Source: UMGS1590 sp036303105 (lineage in GTDB: Bacteria; Bacillota; Peptococcia; Peptococcales; Peptococcaceae). From it: a stretch of DNA of 28,998 nt. The notes beneath the pieces were generated by a model, which was not told the origin of the DNA, did not search any database, and was given only the letters and a program-made list of their open reading frames with translations. The stretch is taken from positions 1 to 28,998 of the forward strand of contig JAXJBF010000113.1 of the NCBI GenBank assembly GCA_036303105.1, given 5' to 3'. Shown one piece after another: positions 1 to 6,963 of this stretch; within the stretch, counting starts at the first letter, position 1, and each line of letters starts with the position of its first letter. The position numbers were made by a program, and so were the translations under genes.

Positions 1-42
1 ACCCATATGAGGAACGAAAATTGGCAAAATCACGCGTTTCAT
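1..42 (-). CDS. Radical SAM protein (Elp3-like), N-terminal fragment cut by window edge
   Basis: Only 14 codons are inside the window. They read MKRVILPIFVPHMG from an ATG at 42-40 that overlaps the rnc stop codon as ATGA. The PIF(V/I)PHxG start resembles the N-terminus of the Elp3-like radical SAM proteins that often follow rnc in Firmicutes, where a CPxxCxFC cluster motif comes next. That motif lies outside the window, so the family is an inference from a few residues plus gene order. A GTG four codons in (33-31) is an alternative start. The four-base overlap suggests translational coupling with rnc. Confidence 0.55.
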   Translation of the reverse strand, partial: MKRVILPIFVPHMG

Positions 43-758
43 TGCAGCGCGTCCATCGGCGGCAGCTCGCCAAATTTAATCAAGGCCGCCAGTGCCGCTT
101 CTCGTTCAGCCAGCTTCTTTGATTTGCCCCAGCCCTGGCCGCAGGATTCACCATCGACCAATACTTCCACATGAAAATCACGATTGTGGGCCGGTCCTCG
201 CTCTTCCAAAAGTTCGTACGTGATGGTATGATCGGGTTCCTGTTGAATATATTCTTGCAGGCGTGTTTTATAATCTCCGTAATAACCGCCTTTCACCATA
301 TCAATGGTGCGCTCCAGATACTTAATCAGCACTGGTTTCAGCACTTCGATGCCGCAGCTTAAATAAATCGCACCACACATGGCCTCCCAGGCATCCGCTA
401 AATTAGATGGGCGCATAGCGCCACCGGTCGCTGCTTCCCCACGGCCCAAAAGCAGATACTCATTCAGTCCCAGTTTACGAGCTGCGTCAGCCAGGGCATC
501 TTCACACACAAGGCTCGCGCGCATCTTGGTCAGTTTGCCTTCATCATCATTAGGAAAAGTATGAAAAAGATATTCCCCCATAATCAAATCAACGACAGCA
601 TCGCCCAAAAATTCCAGCCGCTGATTGTCGGCATTCAGATGATGCTCCATCGCATAAGATGGATGTGTTAATGCGATATCAAGTAACTGTAAATCAATTT
701 TCCCAATGCTCAGCTTATGGGTCAGACCGCCGAGCACACGTCTTCGTTCTTGCTCCAT
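39..758 (-). CDS. rnc: Ribonuclease III
   Basis: This is a cytoplasmic double-strand-specific endoribonuclease that processes rRNA precursors and structured mRNAs and acts as a dimer. The 239-residue product has the usual family length. The RNase III signature NQRLEFLGDAVVD is at residues 45-57, with the Mg-binding acidic residues E49 and D53, and a second acidic pair in DAWEAMCGAIY near residue 122. A C-terminal double-stranded RNA-binding domain runs from about residue 163 to 233 and ends in KSKKLAEREAALAAL. GAGGAG lies about 9 bases before the ATG. The gene diverges from the NifX-like gene and its stop overlaps the start of a radical SAM gene. The identification is secure. Confidence 0.97.
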   Translation of the reverse strand: MEQERRRVLGGLTHKLSIGKIDLQLLDIALTHPSYAMEHHLNADNQRLEFLGDAVVDLIMGEYLFHTFPNDDEGKLTKMRASLVCEDALADAARKLGLNEYLLLGRGEAATGGAMRPSNLADAWEAMCGAIYLSCGIEVLKPVLIKYLERTIDMVKGGYYGDYKTRLQEYIQQEPDHTITYELLEERGPAHNRDFHVEVLVDGESCGQGWGKSKKLAEREAALAALIKFGELPPMDALQ

Positions 759-789
759 TTCGTTCGCTCCTCATGTCACAGATAGTTTT

Positions 790-818
790 ATTTTACACGA
801 CATCACACAGCCGTGCAA
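790..818 (-). promoter_or_regulatory. Sigma-70-type promoter for rnc
   Basis: Read on the minus strand, TTGCAC (818-813) and TAAAAT (795-790) are separated by exactly 17 bases. They sit about 30 bases upstream of the rnc start. The site is back to back with the promoter of the divergent NifX-like gene. Confidence 0.7.
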
Positions 819-831
819 GGTGGAGTGCCTC

Positions 832-860
832 TGTACAAATTCACCACAGCACGGTATAAT
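832..860 (+). promoter_or_regulatory. Sigma-70-type promoter for the NifX-like gene
   Basis: TGTACA (832-837) and a perfect TATAAT (855-860) are 17 bases apart. They lie 25 bases before the ATG at 885, giving a very short leader. Confidence 0.75.
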
Positions 861-884
861 ACCGGTAGACAGGAGGAATATAGA

Positions 885-1238
885 ATGAAAATCGCTTTAC
901 CAACCAGAGACGGTCGCATCGACGACCATTTCGGTCATTGTGACCATTACACCATTGCTACTGTTGAAAACGGTCAAGTCACCGCTACCGAAGATCTGCC
1001 ATCCCCACAGGGTTGTGGCTGCAAATCCGACATCGCCCCAACCATGGCACGCATGGGTGTGCGCATGCTCCTCGCCGGCAACATGGGCGACGGTGCCAAA
1101 AATGTGCTCAACGCCAACGGCATTCAGGTGATCCGCGGCTGCAGCGGTCCAATTGAAGACGTATTGGCCACTTATCTTGCAGGCAATCTCGTTGACAATC
1201 AGATCGCCTGCGATCACCACGACTGTGACCATCATTGA
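885..1238 (+). CDS. NifX/NifB-type dinitrogenase iron-molybdenum cofactor-binding protein
   Basis: This is a 117-residue single-domain protein of the FeMo-cofactor-binding (NifX/NafY/NifB C-terminal) superfamily. It opens with MKIALPT and has the family pattern DDHFGHCDHYTIATVE followed by a C-x-C element (GCGCK) and an AGNMGDGA glycine-rich segment. In organisms without nitrogenase such proteins are thought to carry Fe-S or metal clusters, and their exact job is generally unknown. The C-terminus is a Cys/His run (CDHHDCDHH) that could bind metal. The start at 885 is preferred because AGGAGG at 871-876 precedes it and TATAAT lies upstream; a longer frame from 813 would include the promoter. 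No nif genes are visible nearby. Confidence 0.88.
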   Translation: MKIALPTRDGRIDDHFGHCDHYTIATVENGQVTATEDLPSPQGCGCKSDIAPTMARMGVRMLLAGNMGDGAKNVLNANGIQVIRGCSGPIEDVLATYLAGNLVDNQIACDHHDCDHH

Positions 1239-1260
1239 TCGCTGCGTACGATCGATAATA

Positions 1261-1305
1261 AAAAAACGCCAGAGAGACGTGCATCTCTCTGGCGTTTTTT
1301 TACTG
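1261..1305. terminator. Bidirectional terminator between the NifX-like gene and the MerR gene
   Basis: There is a 17-bp perfect stem. Its left arm AAAAAACGCCAGAGAGA is at 1261-1277, the loop is 1278-1283, and the right arm is 1284-1300. It is flanked by A and T runs, so it works in both directions. The stop codon of the minus-strand MerR gene (1302-1300) lies at the edge of the right arm. Confidence 0.93.
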
Positions 1306-2103
1306 CTCGCGAATCGGGAAATAAATCTCTGTTTCCCATTCCTCTGGCTGCAACGTATCAAACTGTGTTTTGCGATAAAGCTCAAATGGCGCACCATTCC
1401 AGGCATAGCCATTGTTTTCGATCCAGACGACAAGCGCTGCATACGCATCAGACAGCGTCGAATACGCCCCTTTATGCACGGTCATTGCGCAGCGCTGACC
1501 GCCAATGACCTTGTCCGCCTGCTCTGCTTCCTGAATGCCCACAAACAACTCGATATCTGATGCCTCTGGATGGAACACCTCGTCAAAATACATCGCACCC
1601 GTCAAACCCGTCGGCGTAAGATGTGCTTTGGCAACACGTTCAAAAATGCTGCTGTAGTAATTGCCAAACTCTGCCACGCCCATCGTTTGACGACTGGCGC
1701 ACACAGTGATCGATGGCGCCGTTACCAACGCTACATTGTAATGTTTCTGATAATCCATGATATCTCCGGTCCTTTCAAAGTTTTCCACATGTGCCGCCAG
1801 CTCCTGGCCAATGAGCGTCAGCGCATGCTGCTGTTGTTCAAGAATGTGCGCCTGCCTGCGCAGCGTCATCAAGCGCACCCTATCATCGCCGCAATCGAGG
1901 AACAAGCGAATCTCCTCCAATGACATGCCATAGCGTTTCAGCCGCCCTATCAACAGCATGCGTTCCAGCTGCGCCTGATCATAATAGCGATAGCCTGTCA
2001 CCGCATCCACCTTCTTTGGCGTCAGCAAGCCGATCCTGTCATAATGATGCAGCGTCTTCACACTCACCTGGCAAATCTTTGAAAATGCTCCAATGGTTAA
2101 CAT
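1300..2103 (-). CDS. MerR-family transcriptional regulator with GyrI-like effector domain
   Basis: This 267-residue regulator begins with a MerR winged helix-turn-helix (residues 1-70: IGAFSKICQVSVKTLHHYDRIGLL, then VDAVTGYRYY). A dimerising helix follows at about 75-115. A C-terminal GyrI-like (BmrR/Rob-type) ligand-binding domain from about 120 ends in WETEIYFPI. Such proteins bind hydrophobic drugs or metabolites and activate promoters with over-long spacers. The start is set by GGAGGAACGACG directly before the ATG. Its own promoter has the MerR-type 19-bp spacer, so it is probably autoregulated. The ligand cannot be read from the sequence. No efflux gene is directly attached; the neighbouring upstream gene is the ABC permease, ending about 140 bases away. 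Confidence 0.9.
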   Translation of the reverse strand: MLTIGAFSKICQVSVKTLHHYDRIGLLTPKKVDAVTGYRYYDQAQLERMLLIGRLKRYGMSLEEIRLFLDCGDDRVRLMTLRRQAHILEQQQHALTLIGQELAAHVENFERTGDIMDYQKHYNVALVTAPSITVCASRQTMGVAEFGNYYSSIFERVAKAHLTPTGLTGAMYFDEVFHPEASDIELFVGIQEAEQADKVIGGQRCAMTVHKGAYSTLSDAYAALVVWIENNGYAWNGAPFELYRKTQFDTLQPEEWETEIYFPIREQ

Positions 2104-2145
2104 CGTCGTTCCTCCTCTATATTTGAATGATCCGGATCTATGATC

Positions 2146-2176
2146 AGTATAGTCTCTGTCCCAAGGGGAGAGTCAA
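2146..2176 (-). promoter_or_regulatory. MerR-type promoter/operator with 19-bp spacer
   Basis: On the minus strand TTGACT (2176-2171) and TATACT (2151-2146) are separated by 19 bases instead of 17. The spacer contains an imperfect dyad: CTCTCCCC, then TT, then GGGACAGAG. A long spacer with a dyad inside it is the hallmark of MerR-activated promoters. It lies about 43 bases upstream of the merR ATG and points towards it. Confidence 0.85.
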
Positions 2177-2246
2177 GCAGCATCTGCAATTTTTTCAAAG
2201 CAGCAGACACACCGTCAGTGTATTGTCTTGCAAAGCGAAATGAGCG

Positions 2247-3452
2247 CTATTCTTTGGTATGCAAAAAAATGGCTGCTTCCAAAACCAATGCCAACGAAAG
2301 TGGCACCATCAGCATCGGCCAGCTGCCGATGCCCATCGCCACAAGCAGCATCATACCCGGCACAAGATATTTACGGGGATGATGCCACAAATCGCTTTCG
2401 AGACGCCATTTTTTCAGCGGCCAGCGCCACTCCAGCCAAACGTTGGCCACAGCACTTTGCAGTGCCACATAGACAGCCAACAAAAGCATAAGCCCCGTCA
2501 CGCCGCCATGGACCACCTGCCAGCTGATCAAAAACAGCGCCTCACAACATAGCGCACTGGCAAAAAGCAGCGCAACATACGGCAGACAGAAACAGCGCCG
2601 CTGTCGCGGCAATGTGCGCACCGCCGTTTCTAGGGCCGGGTCGCAGGACAGCAAAATGCACAAGGGAGTGTTCAGCGTCAGCAGTGCCAAGCCAAGCGGC
2701 ACCATCACCGTGCCATCACTCAACGCGTGAAGAATCAGCGGCATCGCCAGCGCCAGCACCCATAATGCTGCTGTGTTGACCAGATAATTTTTATGCGCCC
2801 ATAAATATCGGCAAAAATAATGCAGCATCCATCCTTTTCGCACACTATGCCGACAGGCTCTGCCATCCGCCTCCTGCTGCAAAAATGCCTGCGCGTCCAC
2901 GCGTTTTAAGAGCCAACAAGCTGCGAGCGCACTGATGCCAAGCAGCACCATGCACCATTCATCCGCGTTCAGCCACCATACCCCGCCAGCCAAAAGCAAA
3001 AACCACGGCAGCAGGACCCAGCCGTTCCGGCGCCAAGCCGTCAACAACGCGGGCAATAGGACGCCGTTCACAGCACAGATCAGCGCCACAAGCAGCGTTT
3101 TTTCCTGCCAGTCTAGCACTGCCAGCATCAGTGCAAGAAGCGGTGCTGTTTTGGTCAGCAGCACGTACGCTGCCAATGCCGACACATAACCATAAACCAA
3201 CGCGCCATTGTCCACAGGCAGCATCAGCAGATGCCGCAGCTGCACCGATTGCGCCTTTGCACGCAGCGCATGCAGCATGACACCGGCACTGAATAAGCCC
3301 GGCATCAAACAAAATAAAAAGGACGCTGCCACTATTTGCAGTGCCAACGGCGACAGCACACCATAGAGGAGCAGGCAAACGATCAGCGATTGCCAAAGCC
3401 GCCGCCCGTGCGCCCCAAAACAAATCCTCGCAAATATCCTAAAACTGCCCAT
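2247..3452 (-). CDS. ABC transporter permease-like polytopic membrane protein
   Basis: This 401-residue, very hydrophobic protein has about ten to twelve predicted membrane segments, for example near residues 22-60, 85-160, 215-260, 275-335 and 360-395. I recognise no sequence motif, so the permease role rests on topology and context. Its start overlaps the end of the ABC ATPase gene by 14 bases, and the two follow a small membrane protein and a two-component system. ABC-2-type exporters for peptides, antibiotics or polysaccharides are typically built this way. The coding sequence is rich in GCAGC/CAGC words and GC compared with the rest of the window. The substrate is unknown. Confidence 0.7.
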   Translation of the reverse strand: MGSFRIFARICFGAHGRRLWQSLIVCLLLYGVLSPLALQIVAASFLFCLMPGLFSAGVMLHALRAKAQSVQLRHLLMLPVDNGALVYGYVSALAAYVLLTKTAPLLALMLAVLDWQEKTLLVALICAVNGVLLPALLTAWRRNGWVLLPWFLLLAGGVWWLNADEWCMVLLGISALAACWLLKRVDAQAFLQQEADGRACRHSVRKGWMLHYFCRYLWAHKNYLVNTAALWVLALAMPLILHALSDGTVMVPLGLALLTLNTPLCILLSCDPALETAVRTLPRQRRCFCLPYVALLFASALCCEALFLISWQVVHGGVTGLMLLLAVYVALQSAVANVWLEWRWPLKKWRLESDLWHHPRKYLVPGMMLLVAMGIGSWPMLMVPLSLALVLEAAIFLHTKE

Positions 3453-4140
3453 GGTTCAACGCCTCCCGAATGGCCTGTGCTTCCATCGTCGACGGCTCAA
3501 ACTGCCGTGCAATGCCTCCATCCGCCAATACAAGCACGCGATCCGCCGTTAAAGCCAGGCTTTCAAGCACGTGTGAGGAAAAAAACACCGTTCCGACAGC
3601 ACGATAAGCTTTGATTTGCTGGTACAAAAATTCGGTGCTTTGAAAGTCCAGCCCATTCACCGGCTCGTCAAAAATAAGCAGCGGCAATTCCAAGGCAAAG
3701 GCTGTGATCAGGAATACTTTTTTTCGATTGCCTGTTGAAAGCGCGCAAAGCATCGTGTCTGTATACGCAGCAAAATGAAACCCCTCCACCAGCTTTTCAA
3801 CATCCGGCACTGGAATGCGATAAGCTGCACACACATAAGCCATGTATTCTCTGAATGTGAAATATTGAAAGGCCTGGTCCTCTGCAAAGACCACATAACG
3901 CTGCCGCTTGAACGCTTCATCGCGCACCGCCAAAGGTGCAGCGTGAAAATTCAAAGCATCGGCGCGAAACGTTGGCAACAGCCCAGACAATGCTTTGATC
4001 AACGTCGTTTTTCCAGACCCATTCAAACCAATCAATCCCACCACTTCGTGCGGCTGCAGCGTAAAGGAAAGATCGCGCAGCACGAGCCGCTCCGCCTCGT
4101 ACCACGCTGTGAGTTTTTCCACTTTGAGCAGCGTATTCAT
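3439..4140 (-). CDS. ABC transporter ATP-binding protein
   Basis: This 233-residue nucleotide-binding subunit would energise the permease encoded directly downstream. It has Walker A GLNGSGKTT near residue 36, an ABC signature read as LSTGNRKKV, and Walker B LLIFDEPVNGLD, then a switch histidine in FFSSHVLES. The signature has LSTG in place of LSGG, common in BcrA/CcmA-type exporter ATPases. I chose ATG 4140 because it overlaps the stop of the upstream small gene (ATGA) and follows GGGAG; an in-frame TTG at 4164 is less likely. The overlaps on both sides indicate one translationally coupled operon with the membrane genes. Confidence 0.93.
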   Translation of the reverse strand: MNTLLKVEKLTAWYEAERLVLRDLSFTLQPHEVVGLIGLNGSGKTTLIKALSGLLPTFRADALNFHAAPLAVRDEAFKRQRYVVFAEDQAFQYFTFREYMAYVCAAYRIPVPDVEKLVEGFHFAAYTDTMLCALSTGNRKKVFLITAFALELPLLIFDEPVNGLDFQSTEFLYQQIKAYRAVGTVFFSSHVLESLALTADRVLVLADGGIARQFEPSTMEAQAIREALNHGQF

Positions 4141-4304
4141 TGCTGCCCGTCTCCCTTCTTCCAAAGGGTATACGCTGAATACAAAAACGTTGTACTCATA
4201 AAAAGAAAGAGCAGCACCCCTGGCAGATTCATCGTCACTGCACTAAAAATCAAACATCCTGCAAAAACAATGCCCATGGTTAATCGAAAATAAAAATGAC
4301 GCAT
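4137..4304 (-). CDS. Small membrane protein (55 aa) leading the ABC operon
   Basis: The product begins MRHFYFRLTMGIVFAG and has two hydrophobic stretches (residues about 8-24 and 27-45), followed by a charged tail KKGDGQQ. I recognise no family. It is supported by a strong AAAGGAGGAA site 7 bases before the ATG at 4304 and by an ATGA overlap with the ATPase gene. It could be an accessory or stabilising subunit of the exporter, or a target of the adjacent sensor kinase; both are guesses. Upstream in-frame starts would run back into the terminator of the kinase gene. Confidence 0.78.
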   Translation of the reverse strand: MRHFYFRLTMGIVFAGCLIFSAVTMNLPGVLLFLFMSTTFLYSAYTLWKKGDGQQ

Positions 4305-4338
4305 GATGGATTCCTCCTTTATTGTTCTTCTTGGGTCC

Positions 4339-4380
4339 ATCATAACAAAGGACAAGCCTCTCTGCGCAAATGTCCGCAAA
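4339..4380 (-). promoter_or_regulatory. Candidate activator-dependent promoter for the ABC operon
   Basis: On the minus strand TATGAT (4344-4339) is a good -10 but there is no recognisable -35. The -35 area instead holds two copies of TTTGCG exactly 10 bases apart (4380-4375 and 4370-4365). Direct repeats one helical turn apart over a missing -35 suggest a regulator-dependent promoter. The adjacent LytTR regulator is the obvious candidate, but the repeats do not match the LytTR consensus. Confidence 0.4.
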
Positions 4381-4400
4381 CGGTCGATTTTTGGCCGCGA

Positions 4401-4433
4401 AAAAGCCACAGGCACTTATTCGCCTGTGGCTTT
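4401..4433 (-). terminator. Terminator of the two-component operon
   Basis: The arms AAAGCCACAGGC (4402-4413) and its complement (4422-4433) form a 12-bp stem. In the minus-strand transcript it ends in a T run. The stop codon of the kinase gene (4418-4416) lies in the loop. Confidence 0.88.
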
Positions 4434-5717
4434 GCATGATGCACGATCAATCGCTTCAAACGACAGCGTCACAACAGCTGTAAAAGTCCCCTTCTCGTAG
4501 GCTGTCTGCACCACACCATCATATTTTTCTGCCGCTGATGCTGCGCTCTTTAAGCCCCAGCCATGTAAATCGCCCGTCTTTGCAGAGTGCAGCGTGCCAT
4601 TTTCTATCTGTGGCGGCAGAGCGCTGTTCTCAACCTTGATGACAATCATCTGCTGAATGCGTCGAATTTTTAACCGAACGAATGGCGCATCATTCACTTG
4701 CTGTGCCGCTTCCAGCGCATTGTCCAGAAGATTGCCAAGAATGGCGCAAAGATCTGCGCCACGCAGCGTTGTAAAACGCGGAAATTCCACTGCCGCTTCG
4801 AAGTGCACGTCCAGCGATTCGGCCAACGCCACTTTGCTGTTAATCAGATAATCCACGGTATCATCGCCGGTCCATCTTTTGCTGCTCAGATGATGGATCG
4901 GCGCCTGCAGTTCATCAAGATACGTCAACGCCTCCTCACGCTTATCTTGTGCAAGCAGCTGCCGCAGCACACCCAGATGGTTGTGTAAATCGTGGAACAA
5001 CTTGGCATTGGCAGCATACGTGCGCTCGAGCATCGCATATTCACGTTCCGCACTCTCTGCCTGCAGCGCACGCAGCGCTGTCAGTTCCTTTTCGTTTTCC
5101 ACCTGCCGCTGCATGAGGAACATCAAGACCCCCATCATGAGAATGAGCGAAAGCAGCAGCCATTGGTCAAGCGTATCACCATCAATCGTCAGATATGGCT
5201 GCTCCGACAAGGTAACAACAGCGACAAAACCAGCAATGACCACAACATCCACAATCGTCATCGCTTCTCGGCGTGTACAGGTCGGCTTTTTCCAGATATA
5301 CAACACCAATGCAGCCAGCGCCACATGAAACACTCCTCCTGCCGCCAGGCCTTGCAGGGTGGTCCCATCCAAGAATTGAAACGAATGGAAGCACACTGCC
5401 AGCCAAGCTGCCAAAATAAATCGCCACAAAGCCGTCGCCAAGGTATAAAAGAAGGCCACAAAAAGGGAGGAGCGCCAGCGGCAGCTCTGCCACCGGTGCA
5501 CGCAGAACGCGAGCAGCGCAGCTTCTAAAATTACAGCATAGTAATCTGGCATCGGCAACACTGCCAATACAGTGCACAATACCCCAGCGCCGATTATTGC
5601 TGTCAACCATTCTCGGCCCTGAGGTAGCGCCAAACGCAGCAGCCGCGTCATCACATAGACCCCCGCCAGCACACGCAGACACATTGCCAGCATGTCTAAG
5701 ACCACCCATCCACTCAT
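4416..5717 (-). CDS. Sensor histidine kinase, GHKL/AgrC-like (LytTR system)
   Basis: The 433-residue membrane kinase has about six N-terminal membrane segments (residues 5-200). A cytoplasmic linker helix follows at 205-235, then a phospho-acceptor region with H242 in FHDLHNHLGVL. That is the HPK10-type pattern seen in AgrC-class kinases. The ATPase domain has the N box ILGNLLDNALEAA and a G box HGWGLKSA. Kinases of this class pair with LytTR regulators and commonly sense peptides or cell-envelope stress. The start overlaps the regulator's stop by four bases (ATGA). The stop lies inside the terminator hairpin loop. No autoinducer-peptide gene or AgrB-type protease is visible nearby, so the signal is unknown. 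Confidence 0.9.
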   Translation of the reverse strand: MSGWVVLDMLAMCLRVLAGVYVMTRLLRLALPQGREWLTAIIGAGVLCTVLAVLPMPDYYAVILEAALLAFCVHRWQSCRWRSSLFVAFFYTLATALWRFILAAWLAVCFHSFQFLDGTTLQGLAAGGVFHVALAALVLYIWKKPTCTRREAMTIVDVVVIAGFVAVVTLSEQPYLTIDGDTLDQWLLLSLILMMGVLMFLMQRQVENEKELTALRALQAESAEREYAMLERTYAANAKLFHDLHNHLGVLRQLLAQDKREEALTYLDELQAPIHHLSSKRWTGDDTVDYLINSKVALAESLDVHFEAAVEFPRFTTLRGADLCAILGNLLDNALEAAQQVNDAPFVRLKIRRIQQMIVIKVENSALPPQIENGTLHSAKTGDLHGWGLKSAASAAEKYDGVVQTAYEKGTFTAVVTLSFEAIDRASCKATGE

Positions 5718-6433
5718 AGTTTGCTTCCCCAGTAAGTATTGAGCGTACGTTTCACATCCTGTAAATGGCTGCGGCTGATCGGCAGGCGTGTGCCATTGCT
5801 GAGCACCGCAAAGCCATCCTTCACCTGCATAACGTGAATCAAATTGACGATCATTCCGCGATCGATATAAATGAACTCTTCAGCATTCAAACGCTCCATC
5901 ACCTGCTGCAGGCTCGTGCGTTCCAGGCTCGCTCCATCTTTGGTGATAAAGCACACGTTTTTCCCTTCCCGGGCAATGTAGAGAATGTCCTTGTACGGCA
6001 GTTTTTCCAGACGGCTGGCTGTTTGGATGATGTAGCTGCGGCCCTCCTCCAGCATAATCAGCTGCGCCGCATCCTGCACCGCCTGCGGCAGCCGCTGGTC
6101 CAGCTCCTGTTTTGGCACATAGCGAAAAATGTTCAGCGCAAAGGCGTCGATCGCATATTCAACATGCGACGTGATAAAAATCACCCGCACCTGCGGCAGC
6201 AGCGGCGTGATCTTTTCCACCAGTGCCATCCCATCCACGCCAGGCATCTCAATATCCAATAAAATCAAATCATAAAAATAACCATCGTCACAGATATCCG
6301 CCAGCAAATTCTCACTTAATGTGTAAGTGGTCACCGCTGCCGCAGCACCCATTGCCTGCAGCGCTGTCTCGGCCAGTGCTCGATGCGTTTCTACTGCCTG
6401 CATCTCATCATCACAAATTGCAAGTTGAATCAT
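5714..6433 (-). CDS. LytTR-family response regulator
   Basis: This 239-residue regulator has a receiver domain (residues 1-120) with acidic pocket D8-D9, phospho-acceptor D60 in LILLDIEMPGVDG, S/T near 88-89 and K108 in YVPK. A LytTR DNA-binding domain fills about residues 138-236 (EKLPYKDILYIARE... SNGTRLPISRSHL). It is transcribed before and overlapping its kinase, in the usual AgrA/LytR arrangement. AGGAGG precedes the ATG by about 11 bases. A likely target is the small-protein/ABC operon immediately downstream, by position only. Confidence 0.93.
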   Translation of the reverse strand: MIQLAICDDEMQAVETHRALAETALQAMGAAAAVTTYTLSENLLADICDDGYFYDLILLDIEMPGVDGMALVEKITPLLPQVRVIFITSHVEYAIDAFALNIFRYVPKQELDQRLPQAVQDAAQLIMLEEGRSYIIQTASRLEKLPYKDILYIAREGKNVCFITKDGASLERTSLQQVMERLNAEEFIYIDRGMIVNLIHVMQVKDGFAVLSNGTRLPISRSHLQDVKRTLNTYWGSKL

Positions 6434-6614
6434 TTTTTCGGCGTACCTCCTTCTTCTTCACCATTGTAGCCCACGCATCAACTGTCATGCAACGAAAACC
6501 CTTAACGCCTTTCCTCTTATATTTTCTTCACATATCTATATCGACATACACATCTATTTCTCACGCGTGGACAAAACTTTCTCCACAAAAAACCAATTTT
6601 CTTAAAACTTTTTC

Positions 6615-6643
6615 TTGACAATCTCTTTTTTATCCCATAGAAT
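6615..6643 (+). promoter_or_regulatory. Sigma-70 promoter of the T-box/trp importer operon
   Basis: A perfect TTGACA (6615-6620) and TAGAAT (6638-6643) are 17 bases apart. Transcription should start near 6650, just before the T-box RNA. The rest of 6434-6614 is AT-rich intergenic sequence holding the upstream region of the minus-strand regulator gene and no gene I can support. Confidence 0.85.
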
Positions 6644-6654
6644 GAATTCAAACC

Positions 6655-6905
6655 AAAGATGTGGAAGTAAAACCAGCACACGGTTGTATAGCGAGTCGGG
6701 GATGGTGGAAGCCTGATGGATACGCGCTGGCACAATGGGCCACGGAGGGCACTGTGAAAAGTTCGCTTAGTAGCAGTTGACGTTACACCCGCGTTAAGGG
6801 CGAGGGATGTGTTGGCATCCTGCATGAGGTGAGCGCATTGCGCTAAATAAGGTGGTACCGCAGATTATTCAACATCTGTCCTTGTAACAGGACAGGTGTT
6901 TTTTT
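6655..6905 (+). ncRNA. T-box riboswitch leader, specifier reads UGG (tryptophan)
   Basis: The leader binds uncharged tRNA and allows transcription to continue. Stem I carries the AGCGAG element and GGTGGAAGCC apical region near 6690-6712, followed by the 3' side with AATGGG. I assign TGG at 6736-6738 as the specifier codon. A small hairpin (AGCGC/GCGCT, 6832-6844) fits stem III. The conserved AAGGTGGTACCGC is at 6849-6861. An antiterminator can form by AAGG (6849-6852) pairing with CCTT (6880-6883) and CAGAT (6861-6865) with ATCTG (6874-6878). It is mutually exclusive with the terminator hairpin at 6871-6900. The Trp assignment is supported by the TrpXYZ-like genes downstream. Confidence 0.93.
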
Positions 6906-6906
6906 A
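6871..6906 (+). terminator. T-box-controlled intrinsic terminator
   Basis: The 12-bp stem pairs 6871-6882 with 6889-6900 (one G-U pair), with a 6-base loop and a T run. Its left arm overlaps the antiterminator, so it forms only when uncharged tRNA is absent. Confidence 0.93.
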
Positions 6907-6963
6907 TTACCGTCGGTCCCCCACTTCTGGCAAACCAACAAAATTAAATTGGAGGGATTTCCT

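Noticed and set aside
897..1448. Long minus-strand frame opposite the NifX-like gene
   Set aside because: It runs antisense to a recognised gene and through the terminator, with no ribosome site and no recognisable domain.
2959..3423. Minus-strand frame inside the permease gene in another reading frame
   Set aside because: An Ala/Cys/Arg-rich frame typical of a shifted reading of GC-rich coding sequence.
6434..6520. LytTR binding site upstream of the response regulator
   Set aside because: A single match to the degenerate nine-base consensus (ACAGTTGAT on the minus strand) is present, but no second repeat at the required spacing.
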